Assembly: GCA_035540375.1 (NCBI GenBank)
Contig: DATLGO010000098.1
Location: 1-64,000, forward strand
Source of the DNA: Candidatus Thermoplasmatota archaeon
GTDB taxonomy: Archaea > Thermoplasmatota > SW-10-69-26 > JACQPN01 > JAJPHT01
DNA: 64,000 nt
Direction: 5' to 3'
Under the pieces are notes generated by a model that was given only the letters and a program-made list of their open reading frames with translations, ran no database searches and had not been told where the DNA came from. The position numbers and the translations under genes were made by a program. This document shows, one piece after another, positions 17,498 to 25,834 of the stretch; the first letter of the stretch is position 1, and each line of letters begins with the position of its first letter.

Positions 17498-18112
17498 ATG
17501 CCGGAGGAGACGGCCGACGCCCTCGCCCTGGAGACGCGCCGTCGCATCTACCAGCACGTCGAGCGCGTGCCCGGCTCCCACATGCGCGAGCTGCACCGCG
17601 ATCTCGCGATCCCCATGGGGACGCTCGAGTACCACCTGCACTACCTCGTGAAGGCGGGCCTCCTCGCGACGCGCGAGGACGCCCGCTACACGCGTTATTT
17701 CACGAGCGGCGGACTCGGCCGCGCCGAGAAGGACGTGCTCGCGCTCCTGAGGCAGAAGGTCCCGCGCCAGATCGCGGCGCACCTTCTCCTCTCTCCCGGC
17801 GCGAGCCACGGCGAGATCCTGGCGCGCTTCGAGCTATCCGCCTCGACGCTGTCGTTCCATCTGAAGAAGCTCGTGGAGCGCGGCCTCGCAAAGGTCGAGA
17901 AGTCGGGCCGGGAGAACCGCTACACGATCGCCGACCCGGACCTTGTCGCGAAGGTGCTCGTCGCGCACCGCTCGACCTTCCTCGACGACGTCGTCGACCG
18001 GTTCGCCGAGGTCTGGATGGGCCTCGAGCCGAGGCCCGCCAAGACCGGAGGGACGGGCGGCGGCCTCGACCGGCTGCACGTGTTCGTCGCGGCGCTCTTC
18101 GGCGCCGCGTGA
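17498..18112 (+). CDS. Tandem winged-helix transcription regulator
   Basis: A 204-residue regulator with two winged-helix domains. The first (about 8-72) has ELHRDLAIPMGTLEYHLHYLVKAGLL; the second (about 78-145) has EILARFELSASTLSFHLKKLVERGLA. Both carry the ArsR/MarR-like HLxxLxxxGL recognition pattern typical of archaeal double-HTH regulators. A C-terminal helical region (about 155-204) may dimerise. It is three bases downstream of a small membrane protein gene and ends one base before the convergent surface-protein gene. Confidence 0.85.
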   Translation: MPEETADALALETRRRIYQHVERVPGSHMRELHRDLAIPMGTLEYHLHYLVKAGLLATREDARYTRYFTSGGLGRAEKDVLALLRQKVPRQIAAHLLLSPGASHGEILARFELSASTLSFHLKKLVERGLAKVEKSGRENRYTIADPDLVAKVLVAHRSTFLDDVVDRFAEVWMGLEPRPAKTGGTGGGLDRLHVFVAALFGAA

Positions 18113-19219
18113 TCACGCCTTCGGGCGGCGGAAGAGCACCAGCGTGCCGACGCCGAGGATGAGCGCGCCCGCGACGAGGCCGACCACGACGCTCGGCGGA
18201 GCCTCGCGGATGAGGCCCTCGAGCGAGAGGACGTGGACGCTGTAGTGCGGCACGGACGCGATGAGCTGGTAGCCTTCGGTGTCGCTCACGAGCCAGGCCT
18301 CGGGGATGAGGCCGTCGTCGTCCGGGTTGAGGACATCCGTGAGGTTCGAGGCGAGGGTCATGGGCGCGCCGTCGAACGTGAGGCGGAGGTTCTCGATGGA
18401 TGCGTTCCCCACGAGGGCCGGATCGACCCGGAAGACGAGGACGCGCCCGTCGAAACCGTGGCCGTCGATGGTGAACGTGACCTTGCCGTCGCCCGTCGTC
18501 GTCGCGACGGTCACGTTGCGGTAGCTCACGACGTCGTTGCGGACGGCGCCGTTCTCCTTCACGACGGCGACCTCGGCGCCGAGCCGCTTGTCGGCGAGCG
18601 CGCCCGCGATCTGGCTTTCCGCCGGGTCGAGGTGCTCGGAAGGGCGCCCGAGCGTGGAGAACGTGAAGCCGCCCTCGGCGGAGACGACGTCGCCTTGCAC
18701 GTCGAGGCCGTCGCCGCGCGCGGTGAGGATCGCGGTGTGGTGCTCGGTCGAGAGGCGGACCCCGTTCTCGAGCGCGTGGATCGAAACGCCGGCCGCGAGC
18801 TTGAGCGACGCGACGCCGTCCGTCCTCACGACGAGCTGCCCCTTCGGGCGGTCGTGGGCCTTGAGCGAGTACCGCGCGGTCTCGACGTCGATCGACGCGC
18901 CGCGCGCAGCCGTGCCGCGGCTTTCGCGGGCGTCGTGGCGCGAGCCGTCGATCGCCACGTCGAACCACGGCGTCGACCCGACGGCGTAGCCGGTGATGCC
19001 GGCATCGGTCCAGTTGAAGCGGACGAATTCGCCCGTGACGTTCCGGTCGCCCGGCGCGGTCGAGAACTCGCCGAGCCAGGGCTTCGGGCGGGTCTCCCGG
19101 TCCGCCTTGCGCGGGCGGTCGTCGTCCCGGTCGTCGTCGTCCTTGTGGTCCCGCGCCTGGGCGACGGGGGCGAGGAGGGCGACGGCGAGGAGGAGGGCGA
19201 CGAGGGCGCGGACGGACAT
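18113..19219 (-). CDS. Anchored extracellular protein with acidic/basic N-terminus
   Basis: A 368-residue secreted protein: signal peptide (cut near VAQA, residue 22), a striking charged stretch HKDDDDRDDDRPRKADRE, a long beta-rich domain (about 50-335), and a C-terminal helix (about 340-360) with tail FRRPKA. It contains several NxT/NxS sequons (NVT, NWT, NAS, NLT) suitable for archaeal N-glycosylation. It is convergent with the tandem winged-helix gene. No known domain was recognised. The single C-terminal anchor is shared with other surface proteins here. Confidence 0.75.
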   Translation of the reverse strand: MSVRALVALLLAVALLAPVAQARDHKDDDDRDDDRPRKADRETRPKPWLGEFSTAPGDRNVTGEFVRFNWTDAGITGYAVGSTPWFDVAIDGSRHDARESRGTAARGASIDVETARYSLKAHDRPKGQLVVRTDGVASLKLAAGVSIHALENGVRLSTEHHTAILTARGDGLDVQGDVVSAEGGFTFSTLGRPSEHLDPAESQIAGALADKRLGAEVAVVKENGAVRNDVVSYRNVTVATTTGDGKVTFTIDGHGFDGRVLVFRVDPALVGNASIENLRLTFDGAPMTLASNLTDVLNPDDDGLIPEAWLVSDTEGYQLIASVPHYSVHVLSLEGLIREAPPSVVVGLVAGALILGVGTLVLFRRPKA

Positions 19220-19342
19220 GCGGGCTTCCTGGCCGATTTTCCCTTTCGACGCCTCAAGAACCTTTCGTTGCGGACGTCGAAGGGTCGCCTCGACCCGGCG
19301 GCGCCGCCCGGATGGAGGCGCGCGCTCCTAAAGCCTGCGGAT

Positions 19343-19501
19343 TCACGCCCGGCCGACGTTCGCGCGGATGTGGCACACCCAGCGCTGGATCTCCTGGAGG
19401 TTCGCGAGCTCGACAGCCTCGTTGCGGCCGTAGGGGAGGCCCGCGACGCCCACAGGGCGCGGAAGGGTGACGCGCGGCGGGGAATCGTCCGCTTCCGTCA
19501 T
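19343..19501 (-). CDS. Possible 52-residue protein after nadC
   Basis: ATG 19501 to TGA 19343 encodes 52 residues beginning MTEADDSPPRVTL, with a C-terminal amphipathic segment NEAVELANLQEIQRW. It starts 40 bases after the nadC stop on the same strand, so co-transcription is likely. Codon use fits the genome. No domain is recognisable, and its reality rests on position and residue composition only. Confidence 0.4.
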   Translation of the reverse strand: MTEADDSPPRVTLPRPVGVAGLPYGRNEAVELANLQEIQRWVCHIRANVGRA

Positions 19502-19540
19502 GCGCCGGCCGCCCGCGGGGTCGCCCTTGACGCCTGTGGA

Positions 19541-20377
19541 TCAACGGGCGAACGGTCGCATCTCGAGGGTCAGGTCCGCGGCCCTCGGGCTGTGGGTGAG
19601 CCATCCGAGGCTCACGCGGTCGGCGGCCCGCGCGGCGAGGTGCGCGTTTTCCGGGGTGAGGCCTCCCGAGACCTCGACCTTGAGGTCCGGCTTCGCCGCG
19701 CGCGCGGCCTTCGCCCACGCCTCGGCGACTTCGGGCGTCTGGTTGTCGATCAGGATCCAGTCCGCGCCCGCGGCGGCCGCGGCGACCGCGTCCTCGAGGC
19801 TTTCGACCTCGACCTCGACGGTCTTCGCGGGGTCGTAGGCCCGGCATCGTCGCACGGCTTCCGCGACGCCGAGGAACGCGCGGTGGTTGTCCTTCACGAG
19901 AAACGCGTCGTGGAGGCCCGAGCGATGGGGCTCGCCGCCCCCGAGGGCGACGGCGCGCTTCTCGTAGGCGCGGAAGCCGGGCGTCGTCTTGCGGGTCGCC
20001 GCGACGCGGCAGGCGGGGTTCACGGCCGCGACGCGGCGTTGGATCTCCGAGGTGAGGGTCGCGATGCCGCTCATGCGCATGAGGAGGTTCAACGCCAGGC
20101 GCTCGCCCGCGAGGATCGCGCGCGCCGCGCCCTCGACCGCGAGAATGCGCGCGCCCGCGGACACGCGGGCGCCGTCGGCCGAGAGGACGTCGCAGGAAAC
20201 GCCGAGGCGCTCGAAGACGGCGACGGCCTCCTCGACGCCCGCGACGACGATGTCTCCGCGGGCGAGGATGATGGCCTCCGCCGGGAGGTCGGCGGGAAGG
20301 GTCGCGAGGCTCGTGATGTCGCCGGCGTCCGCGAGGTCCTCCTCGAGGAATCGCCGCAGATCGTCGCTCCTTGTCAT
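19541..20377 (-). CDS. nadC: Nicotinate-nucleotide pyrophosphorylase (carboxylating)
   Basis: A 278-residue NadC that converts quinolinate and PRPP to nicotinate mononucleotide, the third step of de novo NAD synthesis. Family signatures are visible: LNLLMRMSGIAT, the PRPP/quinolinate-binding ATRKTTPGFR, GGGEPHRSGLHDAFLVKDNH, VEVEVESLEDA, ILIDNQTPE and VEVSGGLT. The frame is open upstream through a repeat array to 21241; ATG 20377 is chosen because it overlaps the queD stop (ATGA) and starts the conserved N-terminus. nadA lies 11 kb away. Confidence 0.95.
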   Translation of the reverse strand: MTRSDDLRRFLEEDLADAGDITSLATLPADLPAEAIILARGDIVVAGVEEAVAVFERLGVSCDVLSADGARVSAGARILAVEGAARAILAGERLALNLLMRMSGIATLTSEIQRRVAAVNPACRVAATRKTTPGFRAYEKRAVALGGGEPHRSGLHDAFLVKDNHRAFLGVAEAVRRCRAYDPAKTVEVEVESLEDAVAAAAAGADWILIDNQTPEVAEAWAKAARAAKPDLKVEVSGGLTPENAHLAARAADRVSLGWLTHSPRAADLTLEMRPFAR

Positions 20378-20856
20378 GGGAGGTCCCGCGAGGCCCAGAC
20401 GCCCTTTCCGTAGCCTTCGTCCACGCCGACGTCGATGCGGCGCACGTTCGCGGGCCACGCGACGCCGCGGACGACCTCGTCGAGCACGTAGGCCGCGAGA
20501 TCCTCCGCGCTCGTGTACTCGACGGGCAGGAGCGCCACGTCCGCGGCCGGGAACGCGTACGTCTTGGATCCGATCGCGACGCGCACGAGATCGCCGTCCC
20601 GTTTCACGTCGACCTCGTCGCTCTTGGTCTGGACGAGGACGTGGTGGTCGAGCCGGTCCGCGACGCCGCGCAGCACCTTCTTCACGTCGCCGAAGTCGAC
20701 GATGAAGCCCGAGTCGCGCCCGCGGTCCCCGGCGACGACGGCGTGCAGGGCGTAGGTATGGCCGTGCAGCCGGCCGCATTTGGGGTGGTGCGGGATGACG
20801 TGCGCCGCGTCGAAACGGATCCCGCTTCGCCAACCGTCGACTCGGATCTCGGGCAT
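20374..20856 (-). CDS. queD: 6-carboxytetrahydropterin synthase (QueD/PTPS family)
   Basis: A 160-residue enzyme making 6-carboxy-tetrahydropterin from dihydroneopterin triphosphate on the way to preQ0 and archaeosine. The zinc ligands H19, H31 and H33 and the catalytic Cys27 are in FDAAH and CGRLHGHTY. The C-x3-HGH spacing is that of QueD rather than other PTPS types, although archaeal paralogues can be ambiguous. The late TSAEDLAAYVLDEV and VDEGYGKGVW fit the fold. A ctatag element 30-36 bases upstream is the likely promoter. nadC overlaps its stop, and mptA is divergent across a GC-rich array. Confidence 0.88.
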   Translation of the reverse strand: MPEIRVDGWRSGIRFDAAHVIPHHPKCGRLHGHTYALHAVVAGDRGRDSGFIVDFGDVKKVLRGVADRLDHHVLVQTKSDEVDVKRDGDLVRVAIGSKTYAFPAADVALLPVEYTSAEDLAAYVLDEVVRGVAWPANVRRIDVGVDEGYGKGVWASRDLP

Positions 20857-20885
20857 GGAGGTCGGGTTCGCCTAGCGCCTGGTCC

Positions 20886-20892
20886 GCTATAG
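20886..20892 (-). promoter_or_regulatory. TATA-like element of queD-nadC
   Basis: The minus-strand reading is CTATAGC, about 30-36 bases before ATG 20856. It is the only A/T cluster between the gene and the GC-rich array. Confidence 0.5.
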
Positions 20893-20928
20893 TCCCTCCG
20901 GACGACGCGCCCTGCGAGGCCGGGCGCT

Positions 20929-21196
20929 CCCCGGACCCGGTCCCGGACCCGGACCCGGACCCGGTCCCGGCACCCGGTCCCGGAGCCCGAAGCCCGGTCC
21001 CGGTCCCGGCACCCGGTCCCGGAGCCCGAAGCCCGGTCCCAATCCCGGCACCCGGTCCCGGAGCCCGAAGCCCGGTCCCGGTCCCGGCACCCGGTCCCGG
21101 CGCCCGAAGCCCGGTCCCGGTCCCGGCACCCGACGCCCGTCGCCCGGTCCCGACGCCCGAAGCCCGGTCCCGGTCCCGGTCCCGGCACCCGGTCTG
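20929..21196. repeat. GC-rich degenerate tandem array 1 (CCCGGN units)
   Basis: About 270 bases of alternating 6-7-base units such as cccggt, cccgga, cccggca, cccggag and cccgaag. They are partly arranged in a higher-order unit of about 40 bases that recurs. The minus strand carries runs of GGG separated by 3-4 bases, the canonical G-quadruplex pattern, many times over. The array fills most of the divergent queD/mptA intergenic region, outside the TATA elements on both sides. A second array of the same composition is at 35103-35397. Confidence 0.9.
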
Positions 21197-21242
21197 AGCG
21201 CCCGGCGCGGGGTCCATATCCCCGTGTGATGCCGGGTCCAAG

Positions 21243-21250
21243 CTTTATGG
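21243..21250 (+). promoter_or_regulatory. TATA box of mptA
   Basis: ctttatgg lies about 30 bases upstream of ATG 21279, favouring that start over the upstream GTG 21252. Confidence 0.6.
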
Positions 21251-21278
21251 GGTGGACGCGTCTTGGCGCTCGTTGTCC

Positions 21279-22160
21279 ATGCCCCCGAGCCACCTTCCGG
21301 ACGTGCAGAACTTCCGCGCGCCGCACAACTTCACGTTGACGCGGGTGGGCGTGACGGGCGTCGCGAAGCCGATCACGGTGGCGCGGCCCGGCCGCGCGGC
21401 GCGCACGCTGCTCGGGACGTTCGACGTGGCGGTGGACCTCCCGGCGGAGCAGCGCGGGACGCACATGAGCCGCAACGTCGAGGCGATCAACGCGACGATC
21501 GACGCCTTCGCGCGCGAGACGACGGCGGGCCTCGAGGAGCTCGCGTCGCGCCTCGCGGCGACGCTCCTCGAGCGGCACGCGTACGCGACGCGGGCGGAGG
21601 TGCGCGTCGAGGCGGACTACTTCCGCGAGCGCCGCACGCCGCTCGGCGCGCCCAGCCTCGAGGTGTACCACCTCGTCGCCGGCGCGGACGCGGAGCGGGG
21701 CGGCGCGGCGCGCCGGTCGATCGGCGTCGAGGTCTTGGGGATGACCGCGTGTCCCTGCGCGATGGAGGGGACGCGACACCTCCTTGAGGAGCGGGGCGTC
21801 CGCGTGCCCGAGATGCCGACGGTGACGCACAACCAGCGCAACCGCGTGAGCCTCGTGCTGGACTTCACGACGGGCGCGGTCGAGGCGGACGACCTCGTGG
21901 ACATCTGCGAGCAGTCCCTGTCGGCGCCCACGTTCGAGTACCTGAAGCGCGGCGACGAGGCCACGCTCGTCCTGCAGGCGCATGCGCATCCCCGGTTCGT
22001 CGAGGACGTCGTGCGCGAGGTCCTCGCGCGCGTCGTCAAGGCGTACGGCCAGCTTCCCGCGGATACGCTCGTGGTGGCCCGGAGCGAGGCGGAGGAGTCC
22101 ATCCACAAGCACAACGCGTACGCGGAGCGCGTGACGACGCTCGAGGAGCTCAGGAGCTAG
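21279..22160 (+). CDS. mptA: GTP cyclohydrolase MptA/FolE2 type
   Basis: A 293-residue enzyme of the COG1469 family that opens GTP to a dihydroneopterin phosphate, the entry step to tetrahydromethanopterin-type pterins and deazaguanine (preQ0/archaeosine) in archaea. It shows the HMSRN segment, RRSIGVEVLGMTACPCAMEG with the metal-binding Cys, THNQRNRVSL, and a His-rich end SIHKHNAYAERVTTLEEL. ATG 21279 follows a TATA box by about 30 bases. Adjacent queD, across the array, supports a shared pathway. The 3' end overlaps a convergent regulator gene by 11 bases. Confidence 0.9.
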   Translation: MPPSHLPDVQNFRAPHNFTLTRVGVTGVAKPITVARPGRAARTLLGTFDVAVDLPAEQRGTHMSRNVEAINATIDAFARETTAGLEELASRLAATLLERHAYATRAEVRVEADYFRERRTPLGAPSLEVYHLVAGADAERGGAARRSIGVEVLGMTACPCAMEGTRHLLEERGVRVPEMPTVTHNQRNRVSLVLDFTTGAVEADDLVDICEQSLSAPTFEYLKRGDEATLVLQAHAHPRFVEDVVREVLARVVKAYGQLPADTLVVARSEAEESIHKHNAYAERVTTLEELRS

Positions 22161-23160
22161 CGGCGGCCTGCGAGGCGGCCGTGTCGTAGCGCTCGGTCGG
22201 GAAGTAGCGCACGAGCTTGCCTTCCCGGAGCTTGCGGACGAGGGCGACGGACTCGAGCCGGCGGACGTGCCACAGGACGGTGGAGGACGAGACGCCGAGG
22301 CGGTCGCCGGCCTCCTTCTGGGTCATGCCCGGGTTGTTGCGGATGAGCGCCGCGACGTCGGCCGTGCGCGGGAGGCGCAGCACGGCCACCACGTCCTTGC
22401 GCTCGTCCGTGGGAGCCGCGCCGTTCGCGAAGTACCGGCGGTACTTGCCGTACTTGCGCGAGGTGACGAAGCGGCGGCGCTCGAGCTTGAGGAGGTGGTG
22501 GGTGACGGTGCCCCAGGCGAGGCCGAGGCGGTTCGCGACGTCCTTCGTGGACACGCCGGGCTCCGCCTTGATGAGCGCGAAGATGCGGGCGCGGTTCTCG
22601 TCGTCGAGGAGCTCGTCGTCGCTGATGAAGGAGTAGAGCCCGAGGCCGAGGAGGCCGAACTTGAGTCCGCGCCAGGCGAGCCACCCGGCAAGGCCGGAGG
22701 CTGCGGCGCCCGCCGCGACGACGAGGACGGTGGTCGCGGGGAGCCCCTCGTCCGCGGGGGCCGGGACCGACGCCACGTCGACCTCCGCGGGGGCCGCCGA
22801 GGCGCCTTGCTCGAAAAGGCCGACGTCGGCTTCGACCTCGAGCCTCCGGATCTCGATGCCGGCCGCGTAATCCACGTGGCCTTTGCTGCACGAGGGCGAG
22901 GCTGCGTCCGCGACGCGGCACGCCGGACCTTCGAAGGCGAGGTCGACGTCCTTCACGGCGACGTCCGCCGCCGCGCCCGCGTCGAGGTCGCGCTGGGCGA
23001 GGCGGTCGGTGTCCGCGACGAGGTCGGTACCCTCGACCTTGAAGTCATGGCGGCCGAGGCCGATCTCCTCGGCGGCGGCGGGCGCCGCGAAGGCGACGAG
23101 GACGGCGACGATGACGAGGACGCGCGACGTCAAGAGTTGAAGCCCCCTTGGCTGTGCCAA
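22150..23160 (-). CDS. Membrane-bound tandem winged-helix regulator with exported sensor
   Basis: A 336-residue one-component sensor-regulator. It has a signal-like N-terminus (cut near AAAEE, about residue 31), an exported domain with one Cys pair (CRVADAASPSC, about 80-90), one or two membrane helices (about 143-185), then two cytosolic winged helices. The first is about 195-250 (STKDVANRLGLAWGTVTHHLLKL) and the second about 265-325 (TQKEAGDRLGVSSSTVLWHVRRL). The DNA-binding half faces the cytoplasm, tethered to the membrane. A TATA box and an inverted repeat lie upstream. The target genes are unknown. Confidence 0.85.
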   Translation of the reverse strand: MAQPRGLQLLTSRVLVIVAVLVAFAAPAAAEEIGLGRHDFKVEGTDLVADTDRLAQRDLDAGAAADVAVKDVDLAFEGPACRVADAASPSCSKGHVDYAAGIEIRRLEVEADVGLFEQGASAAPAEVDVASVPAPADEGLPATTVLVVAAGAAASGLAGWLAWRGLKFGLLGLGLYSFISDDELLDDENRARIFALIKAEPGVSTKDVANRLGLAWGTVTHHLLKLERRRFVTSRKYGKYRRYFANGAAPTDERKDVVAVLRLPRTADVAALIRNNPGMTQKEAGDRLGVSSSTVLWHVRRLESVALVRKLREGKLVRYFPTERYDTAASQAAASS

Positions 23161-23183
23161 GTCGTCGCACGAGTCGTTTTGGC

Positions 23184-23191
23184 GTTATAAG
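23184..23191 (-). promoter_or_regulatory. TATA box of membrane winged-helix regulator
   Basis: gttataag, 24-31 bases upstream of ATG 23160, implies a leaderless transcript. Confidence 0.7.
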
Positions 23192-23193
23192 AC

Positions 23194-23209
23194 CCTTGCG
23201 GTCGCAAGG
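23194..23209. promoter_or_regulatory. Inverted repeat CCTTGCG-GT-CGCAAGG
   Basis: A perfect 7-bp inverted repeat with a 2-base spacer sits two bases upstream of the TATA box of the membrane regulator, where an activator or autoregulator would bind. It also lies 20 bases after the DUF892 stop, so it could instead be that gene's terminator hairpin. The short spacer favours a protein-binding site over an RNA hairpin. Confidence 0.5.
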
Positions 23210-23230
23210 TTCAATCGTCGCCCCGGGCGC

Positions 23231-23749
23231 TCACGACGTGCGCGTCGTCTTCGACTCGGCCGCCTCGGCGGGACGGCGCTCGGCGAGGCCGTTCACGGTC
23301 TCGAGGGCGGTCTCCTCCTCCTCGAGCGTCTCCTCGAGGAGGTCCACCGCTTCCTCGTGGCCGAGGTTCCGCGCGAGGCGGATGAGGCTCTCGTACGCGG
23401 TGATCTCGTAGCGCTCGGTCTTCGCCGCGGCCGAGAGGTTGAACATCTCGAGCACGGGGGGCGCGGGATTCTTCCGGCCGAAGGAGCGCTTCTCCTCCAG
23501 GAGCCCGTCGATGCCCTCGCAACCCTCGCCCCGGCTGGGCTCCTTTCCGATCATCTCGAAGATCTGGTCGAGGCGACCGATCTGGTTCTGCGTCTCCTCG
23601 CGGTGGGATTCGAAGGCTTCCTTCGCCTCGCGATCCTTCGTCTCCTTCGCGAGCGTTCCGAGCGCCTCGACGAGCTTGTGCTCGGCGTCGTAGATGTCCT
23701 TGAGTTCGTGCGCGAAGAGTTCGGCCGGCGACGAGATCTTTTCCGCCAT
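23231..23749 (-). CDS. DUF892 (YciE/YciF-like) ferritin-like protein
   Basis: A 172-residue helical-bundle protein of the DUF892 family. The N-terminal LFAHELKDIYDAEHKLVEALGTLA and SHREETQNQIGRLDQIFEMIG are diagnostic, and EITAYESLIRLARNLGHEEAVDLLEETLEEEE completes the four-helix bundle with carboxylate/His ligands for a di-metal site. The family is stress-induced in bacteria and its exact function is unclear. The gene follows tgtA on the same strand after an 86-base gap with its own TATA-like cataaga. Confidence 0.9.
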   Translation of the reverse strand: MAEKISSPAELFAHELKDIYDAEHKLVEALGTLAKETKDREAKEAFESHREETQNQIGRLDQIFEMIGKEPSRGEGCEGIDGLLEEKRSFGRKNPAPPVLEMFNLSAAAKTERYEITAYESLIRLARNLGHEEAVDLLEETLEEEETALETVNGLAERRPAEAAESKTTRTS

Positions 23750-23835
23750 GGCCCGCCCGAAAGGGGCCGGAGGCTGTGGGTCTTATGGAACGATCCGAGG
23801 CAGAGGGGTCCCGCTTTCCGCGTCTCACGGACGCC

Positions 23836-25794
23836 TCAAGGAGGCCCGGGGATCCGCAGACCTTCACGCACGTGGACGGCGGGTCCGCTCCGGAAGTAGG
23901 GAATCTCCGAAGGCGCAAGCGTGAGCTGCCCGCATCCGACGAGGTTGTCGGCGCCGTCGACCACGAGGCACTCGTCCCCCGCCCGGAGGGCCGGATCGCA
24001 CGCGAGGACGAACTTCGCGAAGGCGCTCTTCCCGTCGCGGTTGAACGGGACCGAGTCGTCGTGCACGACGACCCTGAGGCGCGGGGCGGGGAGGGCGGCG
24101 TGGAGGCGCTTCGCCCCCGCGAGCTTGAGCGTGAAGTGCCCGTCCTCGGCGCGCATCGAAAGGACGTGCTCGCCGTCCACGTGGACGGTCCGGATCTTGT
24201 CCGTGCGGCGCGACTTGCCGACCTCGGCGTTTCCATCGAGAAGCGCGAGGCCCGCGCCGGGGCCGAACTGGTGGTCGGCGACGGCGCGCACGCGGAGAAG
24301 GTCGAAGTCCGCGCTCGCGGGGCCGTCGAACCCGTCCCCCGCGGCCTCGGCTTCGACGATCGCGACGCCGTGACGCTTCGCGAACTCCGTTTCGAAGGCG
24401 GCAAGCGTGTCGAACGCCTCCCGGTCCGGGTCGCGCGGCTCGACGCTCTGCGCGAACGGATAGGCTTCGTCGAGCTCGAACGGAACGAGCCCGAACATCG
24501 AGCGCACCGCGGGGGCGCATCGCGCGAGGTCGAGGCGCGCGAGGATCGGAGCGTACGTCATGCTCGCGGGCTTGGCGCCCGGGGGCATCACGACGACCGT
24601 CCGCCCGCGCGGGTCCCAGCGCGAAAGCAGCCGCTCGCGCGCGCGGCGCGCATCGGGGCGCGCGACGCTCTCGGGCCCCGCGTAGAAGAACGCGCTGCGC
24701 TTGGAGACGGGCTCGAGCGTCTCCAGCCAATCCGCGTGGCGCGCGATGGCCTTGAGCGCGTCGAGGAGCGCGGGATGCGCGCGAGCGCGCATCTCGACGA
24801 GCTCCCAGAGGTCGCCCGCGCGGATCGCCTGCCGCACGCGGCGGACCTCCGCGAACGAGACGCGCAGGTTGTGCTCCGCGAGGAGCGCCGTGCGCTCGGC
24901 CTCTGGGGCCTTCTTGAGCTCGGCGGCCGAGTACCGGGAACAAACCGCGCACGCGCACGGAATCTCCTCGAGATCGGCGAGGTGGCGCGTGCCGTCCTCG
25001 AAGATCATGCGGCCGTCCTTCGCGTACTTCGCGTAGCTCGCGGAGTCGAAGAAGTCGCAGCCGAGGAGCGCGGCGAAGGGGAACACGAGCGGGTGGCCCG
25101 CGCCGAAAAGGTGCACAGGACGGGAGGGATCGAGGTTCATCTTCGCGGCGACGATCGCGTCGACGAGGGTCGCGTAGCGCTGCTGCTCCATGAGCGGCAC
25201 GACCCCGCCGATCGGGTGGAAGTCCGCCCCGATCGAAGCGTCGTCGCGATAGGCGCGCGCGCAGGCCGCGCGCAGGTCGGGATACACGGAGCCCTGCACG
25301 GTGCACGCGAGCGCCATCGCGTCGCCCTTGTCCGCGGTCGCCTCGCGCGCCCGGACGACGGTGCGGGCGACGTCGTCGGCGGCCTCGGCGTGCGTCCGGT
25401 CGGGCGTCGAGAAGATGTCGAGGATCGTGCCCACGTCGACGCCGATGTCGCGCTGGAACCGGACGATCTCGCGCGGGTCGATGTCGAGCCCGTCGCCGTA
25501 CACGTAGGTCTGGAACGTGCCCGAATCCGTCATGACGGGCCCGTCCCAGCCGATCACGCTCCGCACGCCCTCCGCGAGCGCCCTCTCCCGCAGCGCCTCC
25601 TTCTTGCGGATGATGTAGGAGTTCGTGATGACCATCTCGGCGCCCATCGCGCGCATGGCCGAGGCCTCGATGAGGCGGAGATTCGGATTGATGACGGGAA
25701 GGAGGGTCGGCGTGGTCACGACGCCGTGGGCCGTCTTGAAGCGGCCGAGTCGTCCGGCGCCGTCGCGCGCGACGATCTCGAAGGTGGGGCGCAC
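23836..25794 (-). CDS. tgtA: Archaeosine tRNA-guanine transglycosylase with PUA domain
   Basis: A 652-residue enzyme that swaps guanine-15 of archaeal tRNA for preQ0, the precursor of archaeosine. The N-terminal TIM-barrel has D90 in MTDSGTFQTY and the nucleophile region LDIFSTPDRTHAEA; the zinc site is CACAVC (about 279-284) with a downstream His. A middle linker domain precedes the C-terminal PUA RNA-binding domain (about 570-650: RTVHVDGEHVLSMRAEDG, DECLVVDGADNLVGCGQ). Length is as expected for full-length archaeal TgtA. mptA, queD, queC and queE in this window supply the preQ0. Confidence 0.96.
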   Translation of the reverse strand: MRPTFEIVARDGAGRLGRFKTAHGVVTTPTLLPVINPNLRLIEASAMRAMGAEMVITNSYIIRKKEALRERALAEGVRSVIGWDGPVMTDSGTFQTYVYGDGLDIDPREIVRFQRDIGVDVGTILDIFSTPDRTHAEAADDVARTVVRAREATADKGDAMALACTVQGSVYPDLRAACARAYRDDASIGADFHPIGGVVPLMEQQRYATLVDAIVAAKMNLDPSRPVHLFGAGHPLVFPFAALLGCDFFDSASYAKYAKDGRMIFEDGTRHLADLEEIPCACAVCSRYSAAELKKAPEAERTALLAEHNLRVSFAEVRRVRQAIRAGDLWELVEMRARAHPALLDALKAIARHADWLETLEPVSKRSAFFYAGPESVARPDARRARERLLSRWDPRGRTVVVMPPGAKPASMTYAPILARLDLARCAPAVRSMFGLVPFELDEAYPFAQSVEPRDPDREAFDTLAAFETEFAKRHGVAIVEAEAAGDGFDGPASADFDLLRVRAVADHQFGPGAGLALLDGNAEVGKSRRTDKIRTVHVDGEHVLSMRAEDGHFTLKLAGAKRLHAALPAPRLRVVVHDDSVPFNRDGKSAFAKFVLACDPALRAGDECLVVDGADNLVGCGQLTLAPSEIPYFRSGPAVHVREGLRIPGPP

Positions 25795-25834
25795 ACGTCG
25801 CGGAGGCCGAAGCCCCCGAAATAGGCTTCGGGCG

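Noticed and set aside
20378-21241. Long N-terminal extension of NadC through the repeat array
   Set aside because: It would read Gly/Pro/Arg repeats and overlap queD completely. ATG 20377 starts the conserved enzyme.
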